Shown here: piece by piece, positions 28,383-37,858 of the stretch
How positions within the stretch are numbered: position 1 is the stretch's first letter
Layout of the letters: each line of letters begins with the position of its first letter
Assembly (NCBI GenBank): GCA_028716365.1
Contig: JAQUPZ010000014.1
Coordinates: forward strand, 19,414 to 83,413
Origin: Kiritimatiellia bacterium
GTDB lineage: Bacteria; Verrucomicrobiota; Kiritimatiellia; UBA8416; YA12-FULL-48-11
Direction of reading: 5' to 3'
Length of the DNA: 64,000 nt
Notes under the pieces: model-generated
The model's input: only the letters and a program-made list of their open reading frames with translations
What the model was told of the DNA's origin: nothing
The model's database searches: none
Made by a program: the position numbers and the translations under genes

Positions 28383-28459
28383 GGGCCCATAGCTCAGTTG
28401 GTCAGAGCAGGAGACTCATAATCTTCTGGTCGTAGGTTCGACTCCTACTGGGCCCACCA
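28383..28459 (+). tRNA. tRNA with CAU anticodon, probably tRNA-Ile2 (lysidine type)
   Basis: A clean cloverleaf: 7-bp acceptor stem (GGGCCCA with TGGGCCC), D arm GCTC/GAGC, anticodon stem GGAGA/TCTTC with loop CTCATAA, T arm GTAGG/CCTAC, discriminator A and encoded CCA at the end. The anticodon is CAU. The full acceptor pairing and the lack of GGG/CCC in the anticodon stem exclude the initiator. C4-G69 and C5-G68 in the acceptor and the general match to bacterial Ile2 tRNAs favour the AUA-reading isoleucine tRNA that TilS modifies with lysidine. Elongator tRNA-Met is the alternative. Confidence 0.95.
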
Positions 28460-28543
28460 ATTTTGCCGACTAAGGCAAAATTGTCCCGCCGGAGCCATTT
28501 TGTGCGCAGCAATAAATGCGAAGGTGGACTTTCATCAAAAGTA

Positions 28544-29143
28544 CTACCCTACCCTTGGAAAATGTTTTGACACAACTCTATCAACATTTCTCAGCCACTT
28601 CCCGCGTTGCGCGGGTGAACTCGTGACCATGACACCAAATGTAGCACGGTAAAACCTTCTTACTCCGCAAAGACCAAATATGCAGTTCTTCCAGAGGGTT
28701 TCAAGTGGATCGCCAAAAACCTTGATCTCACGTTGCCTTTTTGTATTGGAAGTATTGAAGACAATTGCAATCCTTGCCTTCAACAGGCCGACGGGGACAC
28801 CTTCGCCACTATCACCATCCAGGAATTTATACGCAACACCGGCCCTTATAACCCTGTCTATCCATCCCTTGAGAATCGCTGGCGGTTGTCCCCACCAGTT
28901 TGGATGAACAATAATAATTCCATCAGCATCCCTGATTTCACGGCAATACTGTTTGATTACTCGCGGTAATTTGGCAAATTCCGGTATCTCTTTTTCGTAA
29001 AGTATCGGATCGAATTTCTCAGCATACAGGTCATGAAATTTCACCCGATATCCGTTGCATCGCAATCTTTCAACCACCGTCATGGCGATTGCGTGATTGA
29101 AACTCTTCTTTTCCGGATGTGCCAGTATTAGCGAAACATTCAC
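28544..29143 (-). CDS. NAD(P)H quinone oxidoreductase-like flavoprotein (flavodoxin_2 fold)
   Basis: A 199-residue protein with the flavodoxin-like start SLILAHPEKKSFNHA and the family stretch DGIIIVHPNWWGQPPAILKG, which lines the FMN/FAD site. This group includes NQO1-type quinone reductases and KefF-like regulators that transfer two electrons from NAD(P)H. The start is a GTG with AGGAC upstream. It follows the large DUF4838-like gene by 23 bases and is the last gene of the URO-D/porter/glycosidase run, so it may serve redox steps of that pathway or simply be co-transcribed. Confidence 0.85.
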   Translation of the reverse strand: MNVSLILAHPEKKSFNHAIAMTVVERLRCNGYRVKFHDLYAEKFDPILYEKEIPEFAKLPRVIKQYCREIRDADGIIIVHPNWWGQPPAILKGWIDRVIRAGVAYKFLDGDSGEGVPVGLLKARIAIVFNTSNTKRQREIKVFGDPLETLWKNCIFGLCGVRRFYRATFGVMVTSSPAQRGKWLRNVDRVVSKHFPRVG

Positions 29144-29166
29144 ACTTACGTCCTGCTTTAATTTAA

Positions 29167-32100
29167 TTATCGCTGGCTTGGTAATTGCCCCCAGACAATT
29201 ACAGTTTGTCCAATGGCAGGCGCGGTCACCGGCCAGAACATTTTGCCGCCATCAGCCTTCTCCGCTTCAATATAATATTCAAAATCCTCCATCGCCGGAA
29301 GAAGCTTGGCCTGGTATACCGCCCTTCCAAGATGATTCAGGTCGAATTTCATATACTCGCCCTTCCCCATCACCCGGTAAAACAGCGCAGCACCTTTCAT
29401 CGACTGTTTATCCAGAAGAATTATCTTAAACGTAATCCCCTCACCTTCGTAAATATGGGTTCTGACGGTTGGAACAATAATTCTTGCAGGTCCATCATAA
29501 GTTTTCCCCGGTTCAATAGTATCTGGAAGCTTTTCTCCAAAAGCTTCTGCCAGTTCTTTATCGTGTTCTGAAATGAACTGCTGGTTTTTGCGGTTATGGC
29601 GTTCCATGTTGTCAATTGTTCCCATTTCACCGGGTGTATCAACCGCAGCCACCTGCAGAGACAACATCTTCTCCCACCTCCTTGCCATGTCTATTCGTAA
29701 TGGAAGTATCTTTGAGGCCAGTTCTTTCTTTTTTCCTGTATTTTTTTCCTTCTTAATTTCCTCCATAGCCTTGTCCAACTCACCCCGCATACAACCAATT
29801 TCGCCCATCACGGCCATGCAACGGTATGTGTTCAGCCAATAGTCGAACCTCTCAAGATTTACAGCCCCAGCGACCTGGGATCGTAATCCGGCAAACTCGT
29901 CGACAAAAACATATTTATTTTTTTCTTCAGTCCATGCAGTTTTATTTATCCTGATACCGCCCGGCCCGTGGATCCAGGTTGTTGTCTCGACAAGATTCGT
30001 GCCATCAATTTTCGCAAGTAGCTTTCCAGCCGATTCTGCAACTGAATCACCGAAACTGGCACGGGCAAAATCAACATAGAAATCCTCAACGGGCATGGTA
30101 CGGTGTTTTTTGACATCGACCGGCGGCGCGCTTTTTTCGTCAGCCTCATAATCTTTATAAGCCTTGCCCCCGCAATTGATCTTGCGTGTGTAAGGTGCTG
30201 ATGCAATCTGGTTGGCCGCATCTGTCTTTCCTTCAACCACAATTCCTGCAATACATGGATTTTCAACTTCCCTTATGAAATCAATGAACAGGAAACCATT
30301 CGTCACAGCTATACCTTGATAAGTATAATCCAGCGCCTTGTTCTTCCCCGCTTTCGCAAATACATCCAGCTTATTGATTACTTGCTTGCCCTGGATTTTC
30401 GCCCCGAAAATCCGCTTACCAGCTTCACCGTAATGCGGTTCATTGAATTTCAAAGTTATATTGAAAATTCCGTTCGGAATTTCCAGATTGTATCCATCCA
30501 TACTGTAACGGACCGACTGGTAAACCTTGTCATCTTCAGTATCTTCTACCGGCGCAGTAAAGTGCGCAACACTTCCACCAATGGCCCCGATAACAGGCCC
30601 CTTCTTCTCTTCTTTACTGGGCACCACTGCAGTCTTGTCAAAATCTGCAGGTGTCCATGATTGATCCCACCCGGCAGCCGCTAATGCAGAAACATTCTGC
30701 GCCATTGCCTTCGCACGCCAGTGAATGCCGATTAAACCGGTACAACCAAGTCTCAGTGAATCGGCCGCATCATATCGCATACGCCCTACCCATGGCTGTG
30801 GCGCAATCAGGTTCGGATCATTCTCCATCCAGGGGATTGACCACTTGGGACGACCTTCGATATTCGCAAAGCCAACCTCAACGGCGGCATGACCGACCTG
30901 GCGGCTTATACAACTCATCGGTACAGCCTTTGGGAGAACCTTATCCAAAGCTGCCCTGTCATGTTGTGGCCCCAACACCCATCCGCAAGTTGCCAGTGTA
31001 AATGGATTGCCGAGTGAAGCCAGCGCCTCCAAGGCCGACTGAATATCCTTCACCGTGGCTTCAAATTGTTCTGGTTTATTCCCACCCCATGTCCACCCTT
31101 CCGGAGTCCACAGCCAGTAATAATCAACCGGATATATTTTCGCGATCCGGGTAAACATTCCTTCATATACTTCTTTTACAACAGTCTGATCCGAAGGTTT
31201 TCCTCCTTCTTTTTCGATTTTCTCCCTTACAAGCTTCGGGATTGTCAGAGGGGTTTCGGTCCCAATGCAGGTTTTCACTCCCAGTTTTTTTGCGTAACCA
31301 AAAGCAGCTTTAAACATTTTCCCTGCTTTTTCAAAAAGCTCGTTACATTTTTCAGGGTCTTCAGGCTTGGGCATCATGCCTGCCATGATTTCAGGGCCAT
31401 AATCGTCACTCTCGAAGAGCTTATCAGCACCACCGGCGAATTCACCCGTCTTCATTGCCGCATAGCCCCAGGTACCGTTACTATCCGTATTTGCCCACTT
31501 GGATGGATAACTGAATTTCACTTTGTTTTTTGCATCCAAATCTTTTTTCATTCCGATCCAGACTGCAGGTTCGGGTCCGACACCACCTTCCGGATAACAA
31601 TGAAGACCCATAAAATTCATCCGCATTTTTGCCAGTTGTGAAATATACGACATATAATCGTCCTTATTCCACCAGTCCGGCCCCTCCGGGAAATCATGGA
31701 ATGGATTTATACCGCGTATGTTAAACAATGGTTTACCAGTCTCATTGACTTCAGGAACTGCCATTGGGATCTTCTTTTCAGGAATGACATCGCCGTGGAG
31801 ATAAAATCGAACCCCTATCTTCTCACATACGCGATAGGTACCATAGAGCATACCCACTGCATCTCCGCCGGTGATAACCAATGTCTTCTGCCCATCTTTG
31901 CCTGAAATCGTTTTAATCAAATATTGTTCCGGTTCCAGCGCTGCAACAGTCGCCTTCGTTGCATCGTCCCAAGCGTCTTTCACAATTGAATGATCCTTCT
32001 GGGCAACAATAATAACATCACCCGACTTCGGCATATCTTCAGCTGGAATCGGAACAGTCTTGCCCATGCGCAGATACATGTAACGTCGTATTTCAAGCGC

Positions 32101-32217
32101 AGCAATGTTTTCCAAAAAAGATGCCTTCTTCGGTATCACAATCGTAATTTCTGCCACCGCAGCAGAAATTAGCCCAGCCCAGCAAACCACCAGCCATAGC
32201 AATTTCAATGATTTCAT
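29167..32217 (-). CDS. Large exported GH67-N/DUF4838-like protein with malectin-type domain
   Basis: A 1016-residue protein starting at the ATG at 32217 (AGGAGGGG upstream; the frame stays open further but the extension is improbable). A signal peptide ends near ISAAVAE. An alpha-glucuronidase N-terminal-like domain follows (NIAALEIRRYMYLRMGKTVP, VITGGDAVGMLYGTYRV). A TIM-barrel region of the DUF4838 kind covers about residues 170-550 (FNIRGINPFHDFPEGPDWW, WLWTPEGWTWGG). A malectin-like sugar-binding part at about 600-700 (YSMDGYNLEIPNGIFNITLK) and a helical/beta tail complete it. Glycoside hydrolysis outside the cytoplasm is likely; the substrate is unknown. It lies 10 bases after the sugar porter and is clearly in its operon. 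Confidence 0.82.
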   Translation of the reverse strand: MKSLKLLWLVVCWAGLISAAVAEITIVIPKKASFLENIAALEIRRYMYLRMGKTVPIPAEDMPKSGDVIIVAQKDHSIVKDAWDDATKATVAALEPEQYLIKTISGKDGQKTLVITGGDAVGMLYGTYRVCEKIGVRFYLHGDVIPEKKIPMAVPEVNETGKPLFNIRGINPFHDFPEGPDWWNKDDYMSYISQLAKMRMNFMGLHCYPEGGVGPEPAVWIGMKKDLDAKNKVKFSYPSKWANTDSNGTWGYAAMKTGEFAGGADKLFESDDYGPEIMAGMMPKPEDPEKCNELFEKAGKMFKAAFGYAKKLGVKTCIGTETPLTIPKLVREKIEKEGGKPSDQTVVKEVYEGMFTRIAKIYPVDYYWLWTPEGWTWGGNKPEQFEATVKDIQSALEALASLGNPFTLATCGWVLGPQHDRAALDKVLPKAVPMSCISRQVGHAAVEVGFANIEGRPKWSIPWMENDPNLIAPQPWVGRMRYDAADSLRLGCTGLIGIHWRAKAMAQNVSALAAAGWDQSWTPADFDKTAVVPSKEEKKGPVIGAIGGSVAHFTAPVEDTEDDKVYQSVRYSMDGYNLEIPNGIFNITLKFNEPHYGEAGKRIFGAKIQGKQVINKLDVFAKAGKNKALDYTYQGIAVTNGFLFIDFIREVENPCIAGIVVEGKTDAANQIASAPYTRKINCGGKAYKDYEADEKSAPPVDVKKHRTMPVEDFYVDFARASFGDSVAESAGKLLAKIDGTNLVETTTWIHGPGGIRINKTAWTEEKNKYVFVDEFAGLRSQVAGAVNLERFDYWLNTYRCMAVMGEIGCMRGELDKAMEEIKKEKNTGKKKELASKILPLRIDMARRWEKMLSLQVAAVDTPGEMGTIDNMERHNRKNQQFISEHDKELAEAFGEKLPDTIEPGKTYDGPARIIVPTVRTHIYEGEGITFKIILLDKQSMKGAALFYRVMGKGEYMKFDLNHLGRAVYQAKLLPAMEDFEYYIEAEKADGGKMFWPVTAPAIGQTVIVWGQLPSQR

Positions 32218-32227
32218 ATTTCCCCTC

Positions 32228-33643
32228 CTACACATTCCAGCTTTTCTCGATTTCCTCCAGCGACTTGCCTTTCGTCTCCGGGATTTTCGACCATACAAGG
32301 AGTACGAGCACAACACAGAAAACTGCATAAACATAAAACGGGAAAGCATGGTTGAATTTTTCTACCAGCCAGGACCCCTTCGCATCCATCATTGGAAACG
32401 TCTGGGTCACGATATAATCCGCTATCCAGAGACAAAAAGTGGCAAGCCCAAGTGCACGCCCCCGGACGGCCGTGGGAAATATCTCGGACAGGATGACCCA
32501 GACTATTGGCCCAACTGACAGCCCGAAGCACGCAATATAAAGAATAATAAAAACAAGCATTACGCTGCTTGCCGCCGTAGGGTCCTTCATTATCTGTGCC
32601 ATCAAACCCATCCCCATCAGGCTTATTCCCATTCCAGCCGAACCGATTATCATCAGCGGCTTCCGTCCCCACTTATCTACAGTCGCGATGGCAACGAGCG
32701 TAAACAATGTGCAGGCACCATTGATAACAATCTGCTGGAGCAGTCCGGCGTCAACTCCCGACGACTGGCTCATGGTCTTGAAAATCGTTGCACCGAAATA
32801 CATAAATACATTGATGCCTGTCACCTGCTGTAGTACAGCCAGCGAAATACCTATCAATAGAGGTACACGAAGTCTCTTTGAGAATACCTCCCCCCACGTC
32901 CCTTTTTCACCCATTAGCGATTCCCGGATCGAAGACATTTCCAATGATGCGAATGATGGGCCTGCGGTCTTTTCCAGAATGATATGGGCTTCATCAATAC
33001 GTCCCATCTCTATCAACCAGCGTGGACTTTCTGGAATCGTTAACAATAAAAGCAGAAAAATCACCGATGGTACAATTCCCGTGGCAAACATCCATCGCCA
33101 GCCGGTTGATATGTTCCACGACTGGTCCCCGCATTTTGCGATAAAATAGTTTATGAAAGAAACAGCAGCGATTCCCCCCATAATGGCAATCTGGTTCACA
33201 GAAACCATACGCCCCCTGAGATGGGCCGGTGTTATCTCCGCGATGTACATTGGCGTTGACATCGAAGCAATTCCTATTCCTACACCGCCAAGGAATCTAA
33301 ACGCGATAAAAGTTGCTATCGTTTTTGGTAATGATGTACCAATCGCTGAAATAAGAAACAACACTGCAGCCATGAACAATGCTTTTTTACGTCCGAACTT
33401 GTCGGAAACCGGCCCTACTATCAGTACACCGGTTGCACAACCAAGCAATACACACCCGGACGCCCAGCCTTTCATGAAATCATCAAGGCCGAATCGTAAT
33501 GTCAGCGATTCAATTGCCCCGGAGATCACTCCCGTATCGTAACCAAAAAGCAATCCCCCAAGTGTCGCAACCAGACAAATCGGGATAAGGTATGCCAGAT
33601 CAACCTTCATAGCCCCCGGACCTTCAACATGCTTATCACTCAT
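32228..33643 (-). CDS. Sugar porter, major facilitator superfamily (SP family)
   Basis: A 471-residue inner-membrane transporter with twelve helices and the sugar-porter signatures: GLLFGYDTGVISGAIES in helix 1, DKFGRKKAL after helix 2, PESPRWLIEMGR before the central loop, QQVTGINVFMYFG in helix 7, DKWGRKPL, and PETKGKSLEEIE at the end. This is the XylE/GalP type of proton symporter for mono-saccharides. The ATG at 33643 is preferred to an upstream TTG. It sits between a URO-D-like gene and a large exported glycosidase-like gene, so it would import what that enzyme releases. Confidence 0.93.
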   Translation of the reverse strand: MSDKHVEGPGAMKVDLAYLIPICLVATLGGLLFGYDTGVISGAIESLTLRFGLDDFMKGWASGCVLLGCATGVLIVGPVSDKFGRKKALFMAAVLFLISAIGTSLPKTIATFIAFRFLGGVGIGIASMSTPMYIAEITPAHLRGRMVSVNQIAIMGGIAAVSFINYFIAKCGDQSWNISTGWRWMFATGIVPSVIFLLLLLTIPESPRWLIEMGRIDEAHIILEKTAGPSFASLEMSSIRESLMGEKGTWGEVFSKRLRVPLLIGISLAVLQQVTGINVFMYFGATIFKTMSQSSGVDAGLLQQIVINGACTLFTLVAIATVDKWGRKPLMIIGSAGMGISLMGMGLMAQIMKDPTAASSVMLVFIILYIACFGLSVGPIVWVILSEIFPTAVRGRALGLATFCLWIADYIVTQTFPMMDAKGSWLVEKFNHAFPFYVYAVFCVVLVLLVWSKIPETKGKSLEEIEKSWNV

Positions 33644-33733
33644 CGTAAATGTTCCCGTAATCTGTTTTCCCAATGTTCGACCGGGGAATTCTTCTGATTT
33701 TTCACAGCCTCGCCGGTTCTCCGTTTCTCTATT

Positions 33734-34993
33734 TCAGGCTTTTCCACTGTCCTCGATGGCCTTGAACATCGCGATGATATTTTTTATAGGTGTTTTTGCC
33801 TGGATATTATGCGTGGAATTAAAAACAAAACCACCATCTTTGTTAAACATTTCAATTCGTTCCCGGACCTGTTTATATACATCGTCAGGTGTTCCAAAAG
33901 GCAGAGTCCTTTGTGTATCGACACCACCTCCCCAGAATACAATATCTTTACCATATACTTTTTTCAGATGCTGTCCCTGCATACCTGCGGCAGAACACTG
34001 GACAGGATTCAGGATATCGAAACCTGCATCAATAAAATCGGAAATCAATTCCACAACACTTCCACAACTGTGTATGAATATTTTCCAGTTTGAATGTTTA
34101 TGAATGAAATCATTAACCGCCTTATGGAACGGTTTGAAAAGATCGCGATACGCCTCTTTGGAAATGAAAAGCCCGTTCTGTGTCCCGAAATCCGTCCCCG
34201 TCGTAAATGCCGCCTGTACATTATCACCCAACGCCTTTGTCAACCGATCCAGATTTTCAAGCGCGATTTCACACTGTTTTTCAAAAACCTTGTAGACATA
34301 GTCCCGGCGGATAACTGTTGAAACATACCATTCCTCTATTTCCCTGATCCCCTTTGTTCTTTTCCTCCACATTGCCGGAATCAGTGCAATATCCCCGAAA
34401 CCTGTTCCCGGGACACTTAATATGGCGCCTTTCCCTTTTGCAGAAGCCTTTTCAGCTTCAGACGCAAAATATTTCAACGTGTAATCATCCAGCGGTCCAA
34501 ATTCTTCAAGGTTATCTTCCGGATTCAACTTTTCGTCATCAATAGGATCCTGGCGCGGAATAGCATCAAAATAGAAACCTCCCTTTGGCATATGGCCGCT
34601 TGGTGGAACAGAAGTATCACCCTCCGGATGAATAAACCATCCGCCTTTCCCGTCAGATGTAAGGTTGAAATTGCCGGGAACAAGCACCTCCGTTCCGTCA
34701 AACATTGTAAATGGTTTCCAATCTTTGTTTTCGAAACCGAACATTGTCTTAGGAGAGAGAACTCCAAGCACATCAATACCAAGCGCCTCAGCAAGTTTCC
34801 CGTCGATTTCTCCAAGCATCTGGTAAGGCTCTGTAATTTTAACGCGATAATCCATTTCTCCAAGTAATGCCAGTCTCAACTGTGAAATGGCGCTTGCAGA
34901 AATACCCGTAACATGTGTTCCCCCGAAATCGACACATACCCTGTCAGGTATCTTGTGATTCAGCGTTGTCACTAGTCTATCTCTGGATGTCAT
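33734..34993 (-). CDS. URO-D superfamily protein (methyltransferase-type uroporphyrinogen decarboxylase-like)
   Basis: A 419-residue protein of the uroporphyrinogen decarboxylase superfamily, starting with AGGAGG a few bases upstream. It begins SRDRLVTTLNHKIPDRVCVD and has GIDVLGVLSP, FTTGTDFGTQNGLF and FIHSCGSVVELI. The His-x-Cys in HSCG and a further Cys in NPVQCSAAG fit the zinc ligands of the MtaA/corrinoid methyltransferase branch better than haem-synthesis HemE. Such genes recur in sugar-utilisation clusters of PVC bacteria with no assigned role. It is the first gene of the URO-D-porter-glycosidase-reductase run and faces an AraC regulator. Confidence 0.82.
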   Translation of the reverse strand: MTSRDRLVTTLNHKIPDRVCVDFGGTHVTGISASAISQLRLALLGEMDYRVKITEPYQMLGEIDGKLAEALGIDVLGVLSPKTMFGFENKDWKPFTMFDGTEVLVPGNFNLTSDGKGGWFIHPEGDTSVPPSGHMPKGGFYFDAIPRQDPIDDEKLNPEDNLEEFGPLDDYTLKYFASEAEKASAKGKGAILSVPGTGFGDIALIPAMWRKRTKGIREIEEWYVSTVIRRDYVYKVFEKQCEIALENLDRLTKALGDNVQAAFTTGTDFGTQNGLFISKEAYRDLFKPFHKAVNDFIHKHSNWKIFIHSCGSVVELISDFIDAGFDILNPVQCSAAGMQGQHLKKVYGKDIVFWGGGVDTQRTLPFGTPDDVYKQVRERIEMFNKDGGFVFNSTHNIQAKTPIKNIIAMFKAIEDSGKA

Positions 34994-35049
34994 GGATGTT
35001 GTCCTCCTTCATCTATAACAGTACAAAACAAGGATAATAAATATTTCCA

Positions 35050-35089
35050 GTAATAAATCATATTACCTGTTTTAAGTCTATTCATAGAC
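35050..35089. promoter_or_regulatory. Two adjacent dyads between the URO-D-like operon and araC-like gene
   Basis: GTAATA-5-TATTAC (35050-35066) and GTCTAT-TC-ATAGAC (35076-35089) lie in the 186-base divergent intergenic region. Each has 6-bp arms. They are candidate binding sites for the AraC protein or for a global regulator; AraC sites are usually direct repeats, so this assignment is weak. Confidence 0.3.
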
Positions 35090-35179
35090 AATGCCTGTTC
35101 TCACAAAAACATATCTGCCATCACAAATTACCATCTTTCCAGCGTTGACTTACCGATTTATGACGTCTAAAAGATATCC

Positions 35180-36022
35180 ATGCTTTTTGATCAATCAACA
35201 TATGACGGCGTGAACATCCTCTGGGATAATCGCAGGATAAGAACCCCGAATGTCACTTTTGGTGAAGTTCGTTACAAACCCGGAGGATTCGTTGGGCCTC
35301 GTATTCAGCGTAACTATCAACTGGTTATCCTTCACTCCGGTTCGTGCCAGGTAACTGTTGACGAATCGCAGCATAATCTCACCCCGGGATGGGTTTCCTT
35401 GTATACACCCAAACACAGGGAATATTTCCTGTTCTCGATGGATGCTGAAACACATCACACTTGGTGTCATCTGAACCCTAATTTTACTCCACCCGGTCTC
35501 AAACGGCAATTGGTTAAGGCACCCTTTTCAATCCCCTGCTCAGATGCATTCAAACATCTTCATGCCGCCGCCTTTAAATTACGCCCGCCGATAAAACAAA
35601 ATGCGGGAAACCTCATTGATCAGCTCGGACTATCCCTTTTTTTTGAGTACTTGATCATGGCACAGGAACAATCCAGCCATTCGCGCCATGATGCAGCAGT
35701 AAACAATGCAATACGTCACATGGAAGAACATTTCGGCGATAAGGATTGCCTTCAGTCAGCACAAAAGATATCGGGGGTATCGCAAAATGCCCTCATCTAC
35801 AAATTCAATGAGGAATTAAACACAACACCAGCCAGATATCTCTGGAAGCTCCGCACCGAACAGGGAGTCGCCATGCTCGGAGAAACCGGGCTGAGCATCG
35901 CAGAAATAGCTTATCGCTGCGGATTCAAGAATCCATATCACTTTTCACGACTGGTCAAGACACTTCAGGGTTCATCCCCGAGGAAGGTCAGGAGACATGC
36001 CTGGTCAGGTAAACGAAGTTGA
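35180..36022 (+). CDS. AraC-family transcriptional regulator
   Basis: A 280-residue regulator. The N-terminal cupin-like sensing domain (YQLVILHSGSCQVTVD, LTPGWVSLYTP) would bind a sugar. The C-terminal double helix-turn-helix spans about residues 180-275 (CLQSAQKISGVSQNALIYKF, then TGLSIAEIAYRCGFKNPYHF and SRLVKTLQGSSPRKVRR). It is divergent from the URO-D/porter/glycosidase operon and probably activates it. The ribosome site is weak (AAAAGAT). Confidence 0.92.
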   Translation: MLFDQSTYDGVNILWDNRRIRTPNVTFGEVRYKPGGFVGPRIQRNYQLVILHSGSCQVTVDESQHNLTPGWVSLYTPKHREYFLFSMDAETHHTWCHLNPNFTPPGLKRQLVKAPFSIPCSDAFKHLHAAAFKLRPPIKQNAGNLIDQLGLSLFFEYLIMAQEQSSHSRHDAAVNNAIRHMEEHFGDKDCLQSAQKISGVSQNALIYKFNEELNTTPARYLWKLRTEQGVAMLGETGLSIAEIAYRCGFKNPYHFSRLVKTLQGSSPRKVRRHAWSGKRS

Positions 36023-36060
36023 CGATAATCATATCCGATTATGATGAAAATCGCAAAAAT

Positions 36061-36555
36061 TCAGTAATCGAACTTATATTTCTTCGGCGGTTTCTTTGCT
36101 TGCTGTTCTTTCTTCGCTGCAGCCTTTTTCTGCACCTTGCCCGCGCCCTTGTCATCAACCGGCGCCATGACTGCGGGCTTTCTTATCATGATCCATTTCT
36201 GTCCATCCTTCTGGCGTATAATACCGGTAAGTTCCACAGTTTCGCCACTTTTCTGTTCCAAATACCGTGAATCGTTATCCCTTACGATCTTGAACTTAAC
36301 ACCACTTTGAGTCAGCAACTCCAAATCCGTAGTATCACCGGTTTTTTTATCTCGTGTGACTTTAACAATTCCGGAAATATTCGCGATATCCTCTTCGTCA
36401 ACGTTTTGCACCGCTGCATTTGTCGTTGCCTTTGCCATTGCTTTTGCCGCTTCTGCCCTTTTCAAGGCTTCATTCTGCTGTTGAGCCAATGTGTTACACG
36501 TTCCGATACCACCAAACAAAATCGCCATCGTAACCACTAAAATAACTTTCTTCAC
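36061..36555 (-). CDS. Exported small hypothetical protein with basic tail
   Basis: A 164-residue protein starting at a GTG with AGGAGGAG upstream. A signal peptide ends near CNTLAQQQ. An Ala/Lys helix follows (KRAEAAKAMAKATTNAA), then a compact beta-rich segment (ISGIVKVTRDKKTGDTTDLE, GETVELTGIIRQKDGQKW) that could be an OB-like fold, and a Lys/Ala/Pro-rich tail (KKAAAKKEQQAKKPPKK). No family is recognised. It stands alone between two rightward genes. Confidence 0.75.
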   Translation of the reverse strand: MKKVILVVTMAILFGGIGTCNTLAQQQNEALKRAEAAKAMAKATTNAAVQNVDEEDIANISGIVKVTRDKKTGDTTDLELLTQSGVKFKIVRDNDSRYLEQKSGETVELTGIIRQKDGQKWIMIRKPAVMAPVDDKGAGKVQKKAAAKKEQQAKKPPKKYKFDY

Positions 36556-36716
36556 AGCTCTCCTCCTTAAGATTATTTTCCTTCATCACCGACTATTCGT
36601 GATAACGTTTACAATACTCATATTCTTATGTTCAATTCCACTTCTTTCCGGCTTTTTTCACATAAATTCCGCATTGCCTCAATCTCATCTATATTCTACG
36701 CTACGCTCCTTGCGCA

Positions 36717-37856
36717 ATGAAAAATCATTCTACAGTCGCGTTGGAACATTGCAGTAATTATAATGCCCGCGAACTCCCGCATATAATTGGCAAATTATTT
36801 CAGCACCTTGGCGGTATTGGTTCATTTGTCCGGAAAGGACAGTCTGTCCTGATCAAACCTAACCTCCTTACCGATAGAACACCCGAACAAACCGTCACTA
36901 CCCATCCGGAAGTCGTCCGCGCAATTATCCGGATATTGAAGGATCATGGGGCAAAACCATCTGTTGCCGACAGTCCTGCGAATGTTGTCAAAATAGAACA
37001 GGTCTGGGAAAAAACAGGTTTCCGGGCCATGTGCGAAGAGGAAAATGTCCCTCTCATTAATCTTGAGAAAACAGGCGCACACAGTTTTGAGGTTGATGGC
37101 TTCTCGTTCAGCATTGCCAATCCAATCCTCAGCGCCGATGTAATAATCAATGTTCCAAAGGTCAAAACACATGTACTCACAATCCTGACCGCCGCCGTAA
37201 AGAACATGTTCGGGGCAGTACCCGGTTTTCAGAAAATGATACTTCACAAACTGCATCCAACCGTTTCAGAATTCGGCAGACTTATCGCTGTAATTTATCA
37301 GCATATTCCACCTCATCTCAATATAGCAGATGCTGTTGTAGCCATGGACGGTGACGGCCCTTCAGCCGGCAGGCCTGTTCATCTTGGACTTCTTGCCGCA
37401 TCGCGTGACGCCGTTGCCCTGGACCTGACTCTATGTCGTGTCTTAAATATTGATCCATCGGTTGTTCCATATTTCAAACATTTGTCAGTCGATGGAAATT
37501 CTGCAGCGTATGACGTAAACATTGAAATTGCAGGAACAGCCATTGATGATTTTGACAATCGGAATTTTCACGCACCCGGTACGCTGCGTGCACGGATGAT
37601 CCCAGGCTGGCTGGTTAAATTCCTTGAGCCATTTATCTGGATCGCACCATCAATATCGGATAAATGTATCGCATGCGGGCGTTGTATAAAGGGATGCCCT
37701 GTAAATGCTCTTTCGTCGGCAACGGGTGCGGACAAACCTGTACTTGAAAGAAGGAAATGTATAGGGTGCTGTTGTTGCCATGAAGTCTGTCCTGAAAAGG
37801 CAATATCCATGACACAAAGTCCATTGCTAAATTTCGTGCGACAGGGCAGAATGTAA
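36717..37856 (+). CDS. DUF362 protein with C-terminal 4Fe-4S ferredoxin domain
   Basis: A 379-residue protein. The DUF362 domain fills the first 290 residues (GQSVLIKPNLLTDRTPEQT, ADVIINVPKVKTHVLTILT, MDGDGPSAGRP). A two-cluster ferredoxin follows with CIACGRCIKGCPVNA and CIGCCCCHEVCPEKA, each with four Cys. These proteins are common in anaerobes and are thought to be redox proteins, but their reaction is unknown. No ribosome site is visible before the ATG. It ends 2 bases before an LpxL-like acyltransferase, so the two are translationally linked. Confidence 0.88.
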   Translation: MKNHSTVALEHCSNYNARELPHIIGKLFQHLGGIGSFVRKGQSVLIKPNLLTDRTPEQTVTTHPEVVRAIIRILKDHGAKPSVADSPANVVKIEQVWEKTGFRAMCEEENVPLINLEKTGAHSFEVDGFSFSIANPILSADVIINVPKVKTHVLTILTAAVKNMFGAVPGFQKMILHKLHPTVSEFGRLIAVIYQHIPPHLNIADAVVAMDGDGPSAGRPVHLGLLAASRDAVALDLTLCRVLNIDPSVVPYFKHLSVDGNSAAYDVNIEIAGTAIDDFDNRNFHAPGTLRARMIPGWLVKFLEPFIWIAPSISDKCIACGRCIKGCPVNALSSATGADKPVLERRKCIGCCCCHEVCPEKAISMTQSPLLNFVRQGRM

Positions 37857-37858
37857 TT

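Noticed and set aside
28383..28459. Initiator tRNA-fMet
   Set aside because: The first acceptor pair is matched and the anticodon stem lacks the three G-C pairs of initiators.
31066..31641. A 191-codon plus-strand frame within the DUF4838-like gene
   Set aside because: Antisense shadow of a well-supported gene; composition is rich in Phe and Arg as expected from a mirrored frame.
33734..34993. HemE (haem-synthesis uroporphyrinogen decarboxylase)
   Set aside because: The HSCG motif and the sugar-operon setting fit the methyltransferase-like branch; no haem genes are nearby.
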